Source: Massilia polaris (GTDB taxonomy: Bacteria; Pseudomonadota; Gammaproteobacteria; Burkholderiales; Burkholderiaceae_D). From it: a stretch of DNA of 64,000 nt. The stretch is taken from NCBI RefSeq assembly GCF_012927275.1, contig NZ_JABBGG010000007.1, positions 62,001-126,000 on the forward strand, written 5' to 3'. Every line of letters begins with the position of its first letter. The stretch's first letter is position 1. This document shows positions 33,680 to 43,270 of the stretch, in pieces. The notes under the pieces were generated by a model. That model was not told the origin of the DNA. It made no database searches and was given only the letters and a program-made list of their open reading frames with translations. A program made the translations under genes and the position numbers.

Positions 33680-34654
33680 ATGAAACAGCAACGCGTACGC
33701 ATCTATGAACACGGCGCCCCGGAAGTGATGCGCTATGAGCCGGCCCCGGCCGCCATCGCTACCCCGCCACGCGGCCAGGTCCGCCTCGGCCAGCAAGCTG
33801 TTGGCCTTAACTTCATCGACACGATGTTCCGTGATGGCACCTTCAGCATGCCCCTGCCGTTAAGCATCGGCGTGGAAGGCGCGGGCGTCATCGAGGAAGT
33901 CGGCGAAGGCGTCACCGGTTTTGCCACCGGCGACCGGGTCGCCTACTTTTTCTCGTTGGGCGCCTACGCCAACGTCCGCATGATCGAAGCCGACGTGCTG
34001 GTCAAGCTGCCGCCGGACGTGGCAACCGAAACCGCCGCTGCGCTGCTGACCAAGGGGCTGACCGCATGGATGCTGCTCAAGCGCGTACACAACATCAAGG
34101 CAGGCGACACCATCCTCGTGCACGGCGCGGCAGGCGGTGTCGGCTCGCTGGTGACGCGCTGGGCAAAGGCGCTCGGCGCCACCGTCATCGCCACCGTCGG
34201 TTCGGTTTCCAAGGTGGCGCTGGTGAGCGCGCACGGGATCGACCATGTGCTCGACGCCAGCGCGGCCGACCTGGCAGGCCAGGTGCGCGCCATCGTCCCC
34301 GGCGGCGTCGACGTGGTGTATGAATTTGTCGGCCAGGCCACCTTCGCGCAGTCGATCCTGGCGCTGCGCGACGGCGGCCACCTGGTCCACGTCGGCAATG
34401 CCTCGGGTTCGCCGCTGCCGAATTTCCAGGGCCAGCTGGACCAGCGCGGCATCCGCTACACCAAGCCAGCTACCAGCCAGTACGTCAACAGCCGCGAGAG
34501 CCTGGACGAGTCAAGCGCTGACCTGTTCGCTACCTGGCGTGCCGGTGTCTTCGGCGACGTCACCCCGGTGCGCTATGCCATGTCGGACGTGGTCCGCGCC
34601 CACCACGACCTGGCAGCGCGCCGCATTGCGGGCCCGGCGATCCTCGTCCCTTGA
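33680..34654 (+). CDS. NADPH:quinone oxidoreductase (zinc-free MDR type)
   Basis: A 324-residue medium-chain reductase. It starts with MKQQRVRIYEHGAPEVMRYE, has the NADPH-binding motif HGAAGGVGSLVTRWAKALGA, and the QOR markers LNFIDTMFRDG and GVEGAGVIEEVG. No catalytic zinc ligands are seen, as in the quinone-reductase branch. AAGGAGAATGAC precedes the ATG. It is divergent from a LysR gene and followed after 28 bases by a pirin-like chimera, the usual companion pair (QOR, pirin) of LysR-controlled redox operons. Confidence 0.9.
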   Translation: MKQQRVRIYEHGAPEVMRYEPAPAAIATPPRGQVRLGQQAVGLNFIDTMFRDGTFSMPLPLSIGVEGAGVIEEVGEGVTGFATGDRVAYFFSLGAYANVRMIEADVLVKLPPDVATETAAALLTKGLTAWMLLKRVHNIKAGDTILVHGAAGGVGSLVTRWAKALGATVIATVGSVSKVALVSAHGIDHVLDASAADLAGQVRAIVPGGVDVVYEFVGQATFAQSILALRDGGHLVHVGNASGSPLPNFQGQLDQRGIRYTKPATSQYVNSRESLDESSADLFATWRAGVFGDVTPVRYAMSDVVRAHHDLAARRIAGPAILVP

Positions 34655-34682
34655 ATCCGAACCGAAGCAAAGGAGTTTCATC

Positions 34683-35354
34683 ATGAACGCAGTCTTATCC
34701 GCCAAACCGGCGCGCCAGGTCCAGTACCGTACCCGCGGCCAGCGCCAGGCTTGGTTCAACCGCCTGGTCAGTCCGTCCGGCCTGGGCGAGCGTATCAAGC
34801 CCTTCGTCTTCCTTGACGATTTCGATATCGCACCAAGCGGCAAGCCGCTGTCCGGGTTGCACCCCCATTCCGGCATCGCCACCCTCACGGTCATCGTCTC
34901 AGGCGAGATGGAATACATCGACACCACCGGCAAGACCGGCATCCTGCCAACCGGCGGCGTCGAGTGGATGAACGCGGGCGGCGGCGTGTGGCATGGCGCC
35001 ATCGGCAACTACGCGCTGTTCGACGAGCTGTTCGCCGACGACTTCGTGGACCATACGCCGCAACCAAACTCGACGCCGGACAAGGCGGGCGCACTGAAGC
35101 TATACAAGACACTGCGCAGCGCGTTCCCCGACTTCCGCGCCAACATCCACTGGCAAATCGCCGATGGCGACCGTGTGACTACCTACAAGACCTACCACGG
35201 CACCCACCGGGGCGAGTTCCTTGGGGTTGCACCGACCGGCCGCAGCGTCCAGTTCGAAACCGTCAACGTCATGCGCGTACAGGACGGCAAGATCGCCGAA
35301 CACTGGGGCGTGGCCAACCTGTACTCGTTGATCCAGCAACTGACCGCAACATGA
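34683..35354 (+). CDS. Chimeric protein: pirin N-terminal part joined to a SnoaL-like ester cyclase
   Basis: A 223-residue frame. Residues 1-101 are the first cupin of a pirin (LVSPSGLGERIKPFVFLDDF, HPHSGIATLTVIVSGEMEY, ending GGVEWMNAGGGVWH). From GAIGNYALFDELFADDFVDH on it is a SnoaL-type fold (YKTYHGTHRGEFLGVAPTG, then RVQDGKIAEHWGVANLYSLI). The junction falls right after the pirin motif GGGVWH, and both partners are incomplete: the pirin lacks its Glu ligand and second cupin, the cyclase lacks its first helix. An in-frame deletion joining two neighbouring genes is the best reading. It has AAGGAGTTTCATC before the ATG, so it may still be made. Confidence 0.8.
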   Translation: MNAVLSAKPARQVQYRTRGQRQAWFNRLVSPSGLGERIKPFVFLDDFDIAPSGKPLSGLHPHSGIATLTVIVSGEMEYIDTTGKTGILPTGGVEWMNAGGGVWHGAIGNYALFDELFADDFVDHTPQPNSTPDKAGALKLYKTLRSAFPDFRANIHWQIADGDRVTTYKTYHGTHRGEFLGVAPTGRSVQFETVNVMRVQDGKIAEHWGVANLYSLIQQLTAT

Positions 35355-35364
35355 GGTGAACATC

Positions 35365-35461
35365 ATGAGTGAGCTGTTGAAAGGAAAGACAAAGTAGCGC
35401 CATGACCGGCGCCCGCCAGCCGCGCGCCGGGGTTGAAGCTCCGCGAAAGACGTTGCCGTGA
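35365..35461 (+). pseudogene. Probable remnant of a short-chain dehydrogenase
   Basis: ATG at 35365 begins MSELLKGKTK then stops. This start (S-LLKGKT) is typical of short-chain dehydrogenases, where -A-VTGA-RGIG follows. In a shifted frame the next bases give AMTGARQPRAG, a decayed match to that glycine motif, before another stop. It follows the chimeric gene by ten bases, in line with a cluster that lost sequence. Evidence is short and visual. Confidence 0.4.
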
Positions 35462-36205
35462 TGAAAAATTGTGCGAAGCAAGGAATCCTTTATGAATCAA
35501 GGGCTTACCAGTTTGTCAATTTGCTTGCGCACAGTGTTGTCCACAGAAGGTGTGCAAAAGGGCTACTGCGCAGCCGGCACAGCCATGGCTTATCCACTGC
35601 CGCATTTTTAGGCGGGACGATAATTCCCTTTAAAAACAAGGTACTTACCGACTGTTGGACGGCTTGCACACAGTGTTCTCCACAGAACGTGTGCAAAAGA
35701 ACGGGAGATGTTCACAGCGGCTTCATGTGGGCGTGAAACTGATCCCGAGCGCGGGTGAAAAGAGCTCAGGAACGCCGCATTAGCCCAATTGCATAAAATT
35801 TTCGCAAGGCAATAAATGTGTTTTAAATCAAGGGCCTTACGCTTGGGTAAACCTCTTCCTCACAGTCTTATCCACAAAAAATGTGCAGAAACTGGCGCCA
35901 GGACGGAATTTGGCTCAACATGAAATCGTGCCATCTTTTTAGGCGGCGTGGCTTTGTTCTTTTAAATCAACAGCTTGCAATCGTGCGCGCCCTATTGCTA
36001 ACAATTTTATCCACAGATTCTGTTTGCAACTGGGGATAAAACGCCCGTTCCAATCGGTCCCTCATCCGATTTGAACGAAGTGGCGCCGGGTTTTCCACTC
36101 TGCCTTGATTTTGATCAATGCGATAATTCATATATAAATCATGGGCTTAGATATATGCATGCCCGCTTGCACACAATCTTATCCACAATTCCTGTGCAGA
36201 ACCCT
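35461..36205. repeat. Five-copy repeat array with DnaA-box-like nonamers
   Basis: About 745 bases without a gene hold five diverged copies of a unit. Each unit has an AATCAAGGGCTTA-like block and, with start-to-start offset of exactly 42 bases, a nonamer equal or close to the DnaA box TTATCCACA. Nonamers: TTGTCCACA 35537, TTCTCCACA 35676, TTATCCACA 35868, 36007 and 36179 (last three perfect). Most are flanked by GCACACA- and -TGTGC arms. Copies 1-2 and 3-4 are each 139 bases apart and both pairs carry TTTTTAGGCGG 68 bases after the first nonamer. A sixth near-match TTATCCACT is at 35590 and TTATCCCCA is on the minus strand at 36031-36039. No tandem identity remains, so the array is old. Confidence 0.85.
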
Positions 36206-36282
36206 ACTTGCCGTCCAGCTGGCAACACGTTACATTGCCGGGGTTGTCTCAACCGGCTTTCCACTTAATTCAGGAGTTCGTT

Positions 36283-36888
36283 TTGCTCGCCATTATCCAA
36301 GCTGCAGGCTGGCCCATCTGGCCATTGTTGATCGCCTCCATCGTCGCCCTGGCGCTGATTATCGAACGCCTGATCTACCTGCGCCGCGCCAAGATCCTGC
36401 CGCCGCAGCTCCTCGATGAGGTGGTTCGTGTCTACCATAATGGCAAGATCACCGGGGAGGTCGTCGAAAAGCTCGAACAGAATTCGCCGCTCGGCACTGT
36501 GCTCGCCGCCGCGCTGCGCAATGTGAACTCGCCGCGCGACGTGATGAAGGAGTCGATCGAGGAAGCAGGGCGCGGCGTGGCCCACGTGCTCGAACGCTTC
36601 CTGACCACCCTCGGCACCATTGCTTCGCTGGCGCCCTTGATGGGATTGTTCGGTACCGTGGTCGGCATGATCGAGATCTTCGGCGCGCAGAACTCTACCG
36701 GGACCAACCCCGCGCAACTGGCGCACGGCATTTCGGTCGCCCTCTATAACACCGGTTTCGGCCTGGCCGTCGCAATGCCCGCGCTGGTCTTCTATCGCCA
36801 CTTCCGCGCACTGGTCGACAGCTTCATCATCGACATGGAGCTGCAGTCGGTGAAGCTGGTCGACATCGTGCACGGTGCCCGCAAATGA
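36283..36888 (+). CDS. exbB: Biopolymer transport protein ExbB (MotA/TolQ/ExbB family)
   Basis: A 201-residue proton channel. Three membrane helices (about residues 8-28, 110-130, 150-172) and the family loop LMGLFGTVVGMIEIF are visible. With ExbD and TonB it powers TonB-dependent receptors such as BtuB. The start is TTG at 36283 (MLAIIQAAGWP): CAGGAG lies six bases before it and no ATG is near; an upstream ATG at 36208 in the same frame would add unrelated residues. Its TGA overlaps the exbD ATG. The repeat array lies directly upstream; tonB is not adjacent. Confidence 0.9.
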   Translation: MLAIIQAAGWPIWPLLIASIVALALIIERLIYLRRAKILPPQLLDEVVRVYHNGKITGEVVEKLEQNSPLGTVLAAALRNVNSPRDVMKESIEEAGRGVAHVLERFLTTLGTIASLAPLMGLFGTVVGMIEIFGAQNSTGTNPAQLAHGISVALYNTGFGLAVAMPALVFYRHFRALVDSFIIDMELQSVKLVDIVHGARK

Positions 36889-37340
36889 TGGACTTTCGCC
36901 GCGGCCAGCGCCGCGAGGATCCCGAGATCAACCTGATCCCGTTCATCGACGTGCTGCTGGTCGTACTGATCTTCCTGATGGTGACGACCACCTACAGCAA
37001 GTTCACCGAACTGCAGATTACGCTGCCGACCGCGGACGCCGAGAAGGCGCTCGAAAAACCGTTCGAGATCAACGTCACCGTCGACGCCAAGGGCAACTAC
37101 ACCGTCAACAATGTGCCGGTGTCGTTCCACAGTGTGGCCGGCCTGGCTGAAGAACTGAAGAACGCCGCGCGCACCGGCCCCGATGGCCGGCCGCTCGCTG
37201 CGCCGTCCGAAAGCCCGGTCGTCATCGTCAACGCCGACCAGTTCGCGATGCACCAGATGGTCATCAACGTGCTGGAAGCCTCGCGCATCGCCGGCTACGA
37301 CAAGCTGACCTTCGCCGCCCAGACGGGCGCCAGGAAGTAA
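36885..37340 (+). CDS. exbD: Biopolymer transport protein ExbD
   Basis: A 151-residue protein with one membrane helix (about 18-38) preceded by DPEINLIPFIDVLLVVLIFL, which holds the conserved Asp used in proton transfer. A periplasmic domain follows (about 45-148). Overlaps exbB by ATGA. In this gene order, exbB-exbD-lpxK-ycaR-kdsB-adk, LPS enzymes are co-transcribed with the channel, as is common in betaproteobacteria. Confidence 0.93.
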   Translation: MMDFRRGQRREDPEINLIPFIDVLLVVLIFLMVTTTYSKFTELQITLPTADAEKALEKPFEINVTVDAKGNYTVNNVPVSFHSVAGLAEELKNAARTGPDGRPLAAPSESPVVIVNADQFAMHQMVINVLEASRIAGYDKLTFAAQTGARK

Positions 37341-37373
37341 GAGCGCGGGCGAAGCCGCTTCGCCCGCCATCGC

Positions 37374-38408
37374 ATGCCGAACACGAAACCATCCATCGAA
37401 TCGACGCTGACCCGCGCCTGGCTGCACCGCGGCCCGCTCGCCTGCGCGCTGCTGCCGCTGTCGCTGCTGTTCCGCGCGCTGGCGGCGCTGCGCGTGCGCC
37501 TGTTCAAATCGGGCCTGCTGGCCTCCACTAAACTGCCGGTCCCGGTGGTCGTGGTCGGCAATATCTTCATTGGCGGCACCGGCAAGACGCCGCTGACGAT
37601 CTGGCTGGCCGAGGCGTTGCGTGCAGCCGGCTTCGCGCCGGGGATCATCTCGCGCGGCCATGGCGGCGAGGGCGGTGCGCCGCGCGCCGTCACCTCCGCA
37701 TCGACCGCACAGGAAGTCGGCGACGAGCCCCTGCTGATGGCGCGCCGTACCGGCTGCCCGGTTTTCGTCGGCCGCAAGCGCGCCGAAGCGGGGCTGGCGC
37801 TGCTGGCCGCCCATCCCGACGTCGACGTGCTGATCGCCGACGACGGCCTCCAGCACTACGCCTTGCAGCGCGATGTCGAAGTGGTGCTGTTCGACGGCCG
37901 CGCCGTCGGCAATGGCTGGCTGCTGCCGGCAGGGCCGCTGCGCGAACCGCCCACGCGCCGCCGCGATTTCACGGTGGTCAACGCACCGCAGCTGACGCCG
38001 CAGCTGGCCGCGGCGGTCGGCGGCAAACCGTTCCAGATGCGCCTCGCCGGCGAATATGCCGAGCCGCTGGCGGGCGGCGCGCGGATACCGCTGGCGTCCA
38101 TGGCCGGCAAACGCATCGCCGCCGCCGCGGGCATCGGCAATCCAAAGCGCTTCTTCGACATGCTGCGCGGCGCCGGCCTGGCGTTTGCCGAGCTGCCGCT
38201 GCCCGACCACCACGACTTCCTCGACGACCCGTTCGCCACCGTCGACGCCGACATCATCCTGATCACCGAGAAGGATGCAGTAAAATGTGGGCAACTTGAA
38301 AACCTGATCAACGACCCGCGCCTGTGGGTCGTCCCGGTGACGGCGCAGCTTGACCGCGCGCTGGCCGAACAAATTGTGGAGAAATGTCGTGGATGCTCGT
38401 CTGCTTGA
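37374..38408 (+). CDS. lpxK: Tetraacyldisaccharide 4'-kinase
   Basis: A 344-residue kinase that adds the 4'-phosphate to lipid A precursor. The Walker A is [21 protein letters not shown] (about residues 56-76). An N-terminal hydrophobic helix (about 22-40) anchors it to the inner membrane. Further markers are ISRGHGGEG and [15 protein letters not shown] (substrate). The stop lies 20 bases inside the next small gene. Length fits the family (about 330-345). Confidence 0.92.
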   Translation: MPNTKPSIESTLTRAWLHRGPLACALLPLSLLFRALAALRVRLFKSGLLASTKLPVPVVVVGNIFIGGTGKTPLTIWLAEALRAAGFAPGIISRGHGGEGGAPRAVTSASTAQEVGDEPLLMARRTGCPVFVGRKRAEAGLALLAAHPDVDVLIADDGLQHYALQRDVEVVLFDGRAVGNGWLLPAGPLREPPTRRRDFTVVNAPQLTPQLAAAVGGKPFQMRLAGEYAEPLAGGARIPLASMAGKRIAAAAGIGNPKRFFDMLRGAGLAFAELPLPDHHDFLDDPFATVDADIILITEKDAVKCGQLENLINDPRLWVVPVTAQLDRALAEQIVEKCRGCSSA

Positions 38409-38559
38409 TATCCTGGTCTGCCCGCTGTGCAAGGGCCCCCTCGAATACGATAAAAAAGCGCAGGAACTGATCTGCCGCGGCGACCGCCTGGCGTTCCCGG
38501 TCCGCGACGGCATCCCGATCATGTGGGCCGACGAGGCGCGCAAGGTGGAGCCGCAATAA
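38389..38559 (+). CDS. ycaR: Trm112 family zinc-binding protein (YcaR)
   Basis: A 56-residue protein. It starts at GTG 38389 ([19 protein letters not shown]), supported by GTGGAGAAAT upstream and by the standard family start; an upstream ATG at 38350 lies inside lpxK. The first CPLC is present and the tail has [12 protein letters not shown]. Trm112-like proteins partner tRNA/protein methyltransferases in eukaryotes; in bacteria YcaR lies between lpxK and kdsB and its role is unclear. Only one CxxC pair plus the later Cys is seen. Confidence 0.85.
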   Translation: MDARLLDILVCPLCKGPLEYDKKAQELICRGDRLAFPVRDGIPIMWADEARKVEPQ

Positions 38560-38560
38560 G

Positions 38561-39319
38561 ATGGGCTTCATCGTCATCATCCCGGCGCGCCTGGCGTCGA
38601 CCCGTCTGCCGAACAAGCCGCTGGCCGACCTGGGCGGCAAGCCAATGGTGGTGCGTGTCGCCGAGCGCGCGGCGTTATCCGGCGCTTCGCGTGTGATCGT
38701 CGCCACCGACCACCTCGACATCGCGGCCGCCTGCGCGGCCCACGGCGTCGAAGCTTTCATGACCCGATCCGACCATCCGTCCGGCACCGACCGCATCGCC
38801 GAAGTGGCGCGCGCGCTCGAACTGGCGCCGGACGACGTGGTGGTCAACCTGCAGGGCGACGAGCCGCTGATCGATCCGGAGCTGCTGTCCGCATGCGCGG
38901 CGCGCATCTCGCTCGATGTGCCGATGGCGACCTGCGCGCATCCGCTCTCCAGCGCAGAGGACTGCTTCAACCCGAACGTGGTCAAGGTGGTGCTCGACAA
39001 GCACGGGCGCGCGCTGTACTTCTCGCGCGCGGCGATTCCATGGCACCGCGACGCTTTCGCGCAGTCGAAGGACACGCTGCCTGCCGCTTACGCGCCGCTG
39101 CGCCACATCGGGCTTTACGCCTACAGCAATGCCTTCCTCCAGGCTTACCCGGGACTGGCGTCGTCGCCGCTGGAAGAAGTCGAGGCGCTCGAACAGCTGC
39201 GCGTGCTGTGGCATGGCTATCCGATCGCCGTGTATATTACTGAGAGCGCGCCAGCGGCCGGCGTCGATACGCCCGAAGATCTCGCGCGCGTCCGCCTGCA
39301 CTACCCGGCGACGATGTGA
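38561..39319 (+). CDS. kdsB: CMP-KDO synthetase
   Basis: A 252-residue nucleotidyltransferase (3-deoxy-manno-octulosonate cytidylyltransferase). It begins [20 protein letters not shown] with the family nucleotide-binding Arg/Lys, and has [12 protein letters not shown] and the catalytic-site segment [12 protein letters not shown]. It activates KDO for transfer to lipid A. The ATG is one base after the ycaR stop. Confidence 0.94.
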   Translation: MGFIVIIPARLASTRLPNKPLADLGGKPMVVRVAERAALSGASRVIVATDHLDIAAACAAHGVEAFMTRSDHPSGTDRIAEVARALELAPDDVVVNLQGDEPLIDPELLSACAARISLDVPMATCAHPLSSAEDCFNPNVVKVVLDKHGRALYFSRAAIPWHRDAFAQSKDTLPAAYAPLRHIGLYAYSNAFLQAYPGLASSPLEEVEALEQLRVLWHGYPIAVYITESAPAAGVDTPEDLARVRLHYPATM

Positions 39320-39464
39320 ACGCGATCGCCCTGCGCAAGATCGCTCTAAAAAACGCGAAGCATTTCCCGTTGGCTTATTCAATGACTTTTGTGGTAAGTT
39401 TCGTACCAAGGTAGTCAGATATGCATCAATGTGGATTTGTTGCTAAAAATATAATCAAATTTAA

Positions 39465-40139
<675 letters not shown>

Positions 40140-40146
40140 TCAATCA

Positions 40147-40170
40147 AAGCGGACCGCGGTCCGCTTTTTT
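40147..40170 (+). terminator. Intrinsic terminator after adk
   Basis: AAGCGGACC / GGTCCGCTT stem with a tiny loop, then T6, eight bases after the adk stop. Confidence 0.9.
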
Positions 40171-40345
40171 CATGCTCGTTGAATGAGCCTGCGCGCGCTG
40201 GAGTAACAGTTGCGCCGGAGCGCCGGCCGCCGGTCTTCCAGGTTTTTTTAAGTTTCAAGGTTTTGCAGTACGCAGTTGTTTGACTGGTAGTCGGTCTTTC
40301 GGATGTGTTTGTGTGTTACTTGATTAGAAAAACAGGGGGACTTTT

Positions 40346-42478
40346 ATGGCAGCGAGCTTTCTCGTATTTGCAGTAGCGTGTGGTTTAATCGCGGTGATCT
40401 ACGGCCTTTGGTCGCGTAGCTGGATTCTCAAGCAGGACCCTGGCAACGCCAGGATGCAGGAAATCGCGCAGGCGATCCAGGAGGGGGCTGCCGCCTACCT
40501 TGGACGCCAGTACCGCACGATCGGCATCGTCGGCGTGGTGCTGCTGATCGCGATCGGCGTACTGCTCGGCATGAACACCGCGATCGGATTCCTGATCGGC
40601 GCCGTGCTGTCGGGCGCCTGCGGCTTCATCGGCATGAATGTGTCGGTGCGCGCCAATGTCCGCACCGCGCAAGCGGCCACAAAAGGCATGAACGAAGCGC
40701 TCAATGTCGCCTTCAAGGGCGGCGCCATTACCGGCATGCTGGTGGTCGGCCTGGGCCTGCTCGGCGTCACGCTGTTCTACTGGTACCTCACCATGCATGC
40801 GGTCGGCGACACGCCGCATGACACCATCGAGCCGATGATCGGCCTCGCGTTCGGCGCGTCCCTGATCTCGATCTTCGCGCGTCTCGGCGGCGGCATCTTC
40901 ACCAAAGGCGCTGACGTCGGCGCCGACCTGGTGGGCAAGGTCGAAGCGGGCATCCCGGAGGACGACCCGCGCAATCCTGCCGTCATCGCCGATAACGTCG
41001 GCGACAACGTCGGCGACTGCGCCGGCATGGCCGCCGACCTGTTCGAAACCTATGTGGTCACCCTCATCGCCACCATGCTGCTTGGCGCGCTGGTGTTCGC
41101 CGACGCGAGCGCGGTGCAGGCCATGATCTACCCGCTGCTGCTTGGCGCGGTATCGATCATCGGCTCCATCGTCGGCTGCTCGATGGTCAAGGCGAAACCG
41201 GGCAAGAAAATCATGTCGGCGCTGTACACCGGCTTGTGGTGGGCGGCCATCCTGTCGCTGATCGGCTTTGCCGGCGTCACCTGGATGGTGTGGGGCGAAC
41301 AGTCCATGCGCATGACGATGATGGGCTGCGCGCTGGTCGGCATCGTGCTTACCGGCCTGATGGTCTACATCACCGAGTACTACACCGGCACCGAATTCAA
41401 GCCGGTGCGCCACATCGCCGAAGCATCGACCACCGGCCACGGCACCAACATCATCGCCGGCCTGGGCGTATCGATGAAGTCGACCGCATACCCTGTGCTG
41501 GCCGTGTGCGCCGCGATCCTCACGTCCTACCAGATGGGCGGCTTGTACGGCATTGCGATTGCAGCCACATCGATGCTGTCGATGGCAGGCATCATCGTCG
41601 CGCTCGACGCCTACGGCCCGATCACCGACAACGCGGGCGGCATCGCCGAAATGTCGGGCCTGCCGGATTCGGTGCGCGCCATTACCGACCCGCTCGACGC
41701 GGTTGGGAACACCACCAAGGCCGTCACCAAGGGCTATGCGATCGGTTCGGCCGGCCTGGCCGCACTGGTGCTGTTCGCCGATTACACGCACGCGCTGCAG
41801 GACGTCGGCCATGACATCTCGTTCGACCTGTCGAACCCGATGGTCATCGTCGGCCTGTTCATCGGCGGACTGATTCCTTACCTGTTCGGCGCGATGGCGA
41901 TGGAAGCGGTAGGCCGCGCGGCTGGCGCGGTGGTGATTGAAGTGCGCCGCCAGTTCCGCGACATCAAGGGCATCATGGACGGCACCGGCAAGCCCGAGTA
42001 CGACAAGGCGGTCGACATGCTGACTGCGTCGGCGATCAAGGAGATGGTGATTCCTTCGCTGCTGCCAGTGGTGGTGCCGATCGTGGTCGGCATGCTGCTC
42101 GGCCCTGCAGCACTGGGCGGGCTGCTGATGGGGACCATCGTCACCGGCCTGTTCGTCGCGATCTCGATGACCACCGGCGGCGGCGCCTGGGACAACGCGA
42201 AGAAGTACATCGAGGACGGCAACCACGGCGGCAAGGGCTCGGAAGCGCACAAGGCTGCTGTCACCGGTGATACCGTCGGCGATCCGTACAAGGACACCGC
42301 GGGCCCTGCCGTGAACCCGCTGATCAAGATCATCAACATCGTGGCGCTGCTGCTGGTGCCGCTGCTGCCGACAACCGGCTGGATCGCCGTCAGCGCACCT
42401 GCGGCAGTGCATGCGCCGGCCGCCATCGCTCCCGCAGCGATCGAGGCGCCCGTCGTGGCCCCGGCGCCTGCACAGTAA
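40346..42478 (+). CDS. hppA: Membrane-bound K+-independent proton-pumping pyrophosphatase
   Basis: A 710-residue H+-PPase with about 16 membrane helices, hydrolysing pyrophosphate to pump protons. The active-site signatures [11 protein letters not shown] and [19 protein letters not shown] are intact. The Lys in [19 protein letters not shown] marks the K+-independent branch (K+-dependent enzymes have Ala there). The last 30 residues are an Ala/Pro-rich extension ([15 protein letters not shown]). The gap to adk is 206 bases with its own leader; it ends at a large hairpin. Confidence 0.94.
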   Translation: MAASFLVFAVACGLIAVIYGLWSRSWILKQDPGNARMQEIAQAIQEGAAAYLGRQYRTIGIVGVVLLIAIGVLLGMNTAIGFLIGAVLSGACGFIGMNVSVRANVRTAQAATKGMNEALNVAFKGGAITGMLVVGLGLLGVTLFYWYLTMHAVGDTPHDTIEPMIGLAFGASLISIFARLGGGIFTKGADVGADLVGKVEAGIPEDDPRNPAVIADNVGDNVGDCAGMAADLFETYVVTLIATMLLGALVFADASAVQAMIYPLLLGAVSIIGSIVGCSMVKAKPGKKIMSALYTGLWWAAILSLIGFAGVTWMVWGEQSMRMTMMGCALVGIVLTGLMVYITEYYTGTEFKPVRHIAEASTTGHGTNIIAGLGVSMKSTAYPVLAVCAAILTSYQMGGLYGIAIAATSMLSMAGIIVALDAYGPITDNAGGIAEMSGLPDSVRAITDPLDAVGNTTKAVTKGYAIGSAGLAALVLFADYTHALQDVGHDISFDLSNPMVIVGLFIGGLIPYLFGAMAMEAVGRAAGAVVIEVRRQFRDIKGIMDGTGKPEYDKAVDMLTASAIKEMVIPSLLPVVVPIVVGMLLGPAALGGLLMGTIVTGLFVAISMTTGGGAWDNAKKYIEDGNHGGKGSEAHKAAVTGDTVGDPYKDTAGPAVNPLIKIINIVALLLVPLLPTTGWIAVSAPAAVHAPAAIAPAAIEAPVVAPAPAQ

Positions 42479-42488
42479 TCGCCAGTAA

Positions 42489-42522
42489 GCGCCGTTCCCG
42501 CCTCGTCAAGCGGGAACGGCGC
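42489..42522. repeat. Perfect 13-bp inverted repeat after hppA
   Basis: GCGCCGTTCCCGC, eight-base loop, GCGGGAACGGCGC. The stem contains the same CGTTCCCG core as the REP-like element at 541-640. There is no T-run, so it is a transcript-stabilising hairpin or a dispersed palindrome rather than a standard terminator. Confidence 0.7.
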
Positions 42523-42587
42523 CGCTGCGCCGGCTTGATCTCCCCCATGTGCGGCGTATACTGAAACCTCCATCGCAGGAGGTTGTC

Positions 42588-42782
42588 ATGGCACGCAAAT
42601 TCATCGATTGCCGTGAGTTTCCAAGCGAAACTCACTGCTCCATCACGATTGCCGCGGATACCGAAAACGAGTTGCTCGACGCAGCCGTACAGCATGCCGT
42701 GGCCGTGCACGGCCACCAGGATAACCCGGAGTTGCGCGGACAGCTCAAGCAAGCCATCCACGAAGGTGCGCCGCCGGCTTAG
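42588..42782 (+). CDS. DUF1059 family small protein
   Basis: A 64-residue protein. It starts MARKFIDCREFPSETHCSIT after a perfect AGGAGG (42577-42582), with the DUF1059 markers FIDCREFPSE and HAVAVHGHQDNPELR. The His-x-His and Cys may bind metal. The role is unknown. Its end overlaps the stop of the convergent DUF6265 gene by four bases. Confidence 0.85.
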   Translation: MARKFIDCREFPSETHCSITIAADTENELLDAAVQHAVAVHGHQDNPELRGQLKQAIHEGAPPA

Positions 42783-43270
42783 CGGGCGTCGCAGCTTGTG
42801 CGCTGCATCGGGAAGTCGATTCCCTTCGCCTTTCCGCCCAGCGTGCCTTCAATGCGCGCGTTGAGGATCGTTTCGCCATCGCGGCGGTAGATTACGCGCT
42901 GCGGAAAGTCGTGCGCCGGGTCCTCGAACACGGCGTGGTTTGCGCTCGCCTCAGTCAGCGCGAAGGTCGTGGTCGCCTGGCCCGATGGCATCGCGATGTA
43001 GGCCAGCCTGCCAGGCGCCGTTTCGCGGATCTGCAGGAATTCATGCGCGACCGTTTTGCCGCCCTTGACCGTGCGGCTCAGTCCCAGCATCGTGCCGCCG
43101 GCCGGCGCTGTCCATTGTTCAAGCGATCCCGCTTCGGCGCCGCTGGCGCGCCAGCATCCTTGCAGCCACGCGACCCTGGCGACAGGATCGGGCGCGGCAT
43201 GCGCGGCGCAGCTGCAGAAGGCGAAGGCTGCAGCCAGCAGCGATGGAAGGCGTGGAGTAAAAATCGTCAT
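42779..43270 (-). CDS. Exported DUF6265-like protein
   Basis: A 163-residue exported protein: a signal peptide (residues 1-25, AHA-A), then VAWLQGCWRASG...GGTMLGLSRTVKGGKTVAHEFL and a run of beta-strands, the pattern of the DUF6265 lipocalin-like domain. ATG 43270 shares one base with the preceding CoA-transferase stop (TGATG), so the two are co-translated. An upstream open frame in the same register is a shadow. Function unknown. Confidence 0.75.
   Translation of the reverse strand: MTIFTPRLPSLLAAAFAFCSCAAHAAPDPVARVAWLQGCWRASGAEAGSLEQWTAPAGGTMLGLSRTVKGGKTVAHEFLQIRETAPGRLAYIAMPSGQATTTFALTEASANHAVFEDPAHDFPQRVIYRRDGETILNARIEGTLGGKAKGIDFPMQRTSCDAR

Noticed and set aside
35461-35736. A 92-codon ORF inside the repeat array
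   Set aside because: It only reads through two repeat copies, with no ribosome-binding site and no protein-like composition.
35461-36205. CRISPR array
   Set aside because: Units are irregular in spacing (139, 192, 139, 172), strongly diverged, and no cas genes are near.
35461-36205. Main chromosomal origin oriC
   Set aside because: DnaA-like boxes are present, but dnaA, dnaN, rpmH, parAB or gidAB are not; the neighbours are exbB and a redox cluster.
42489-42522. Standard terminator for hppA
   Set aside because: The stem is perfect but no T-run follows on either strand, so I list it as a repeat.
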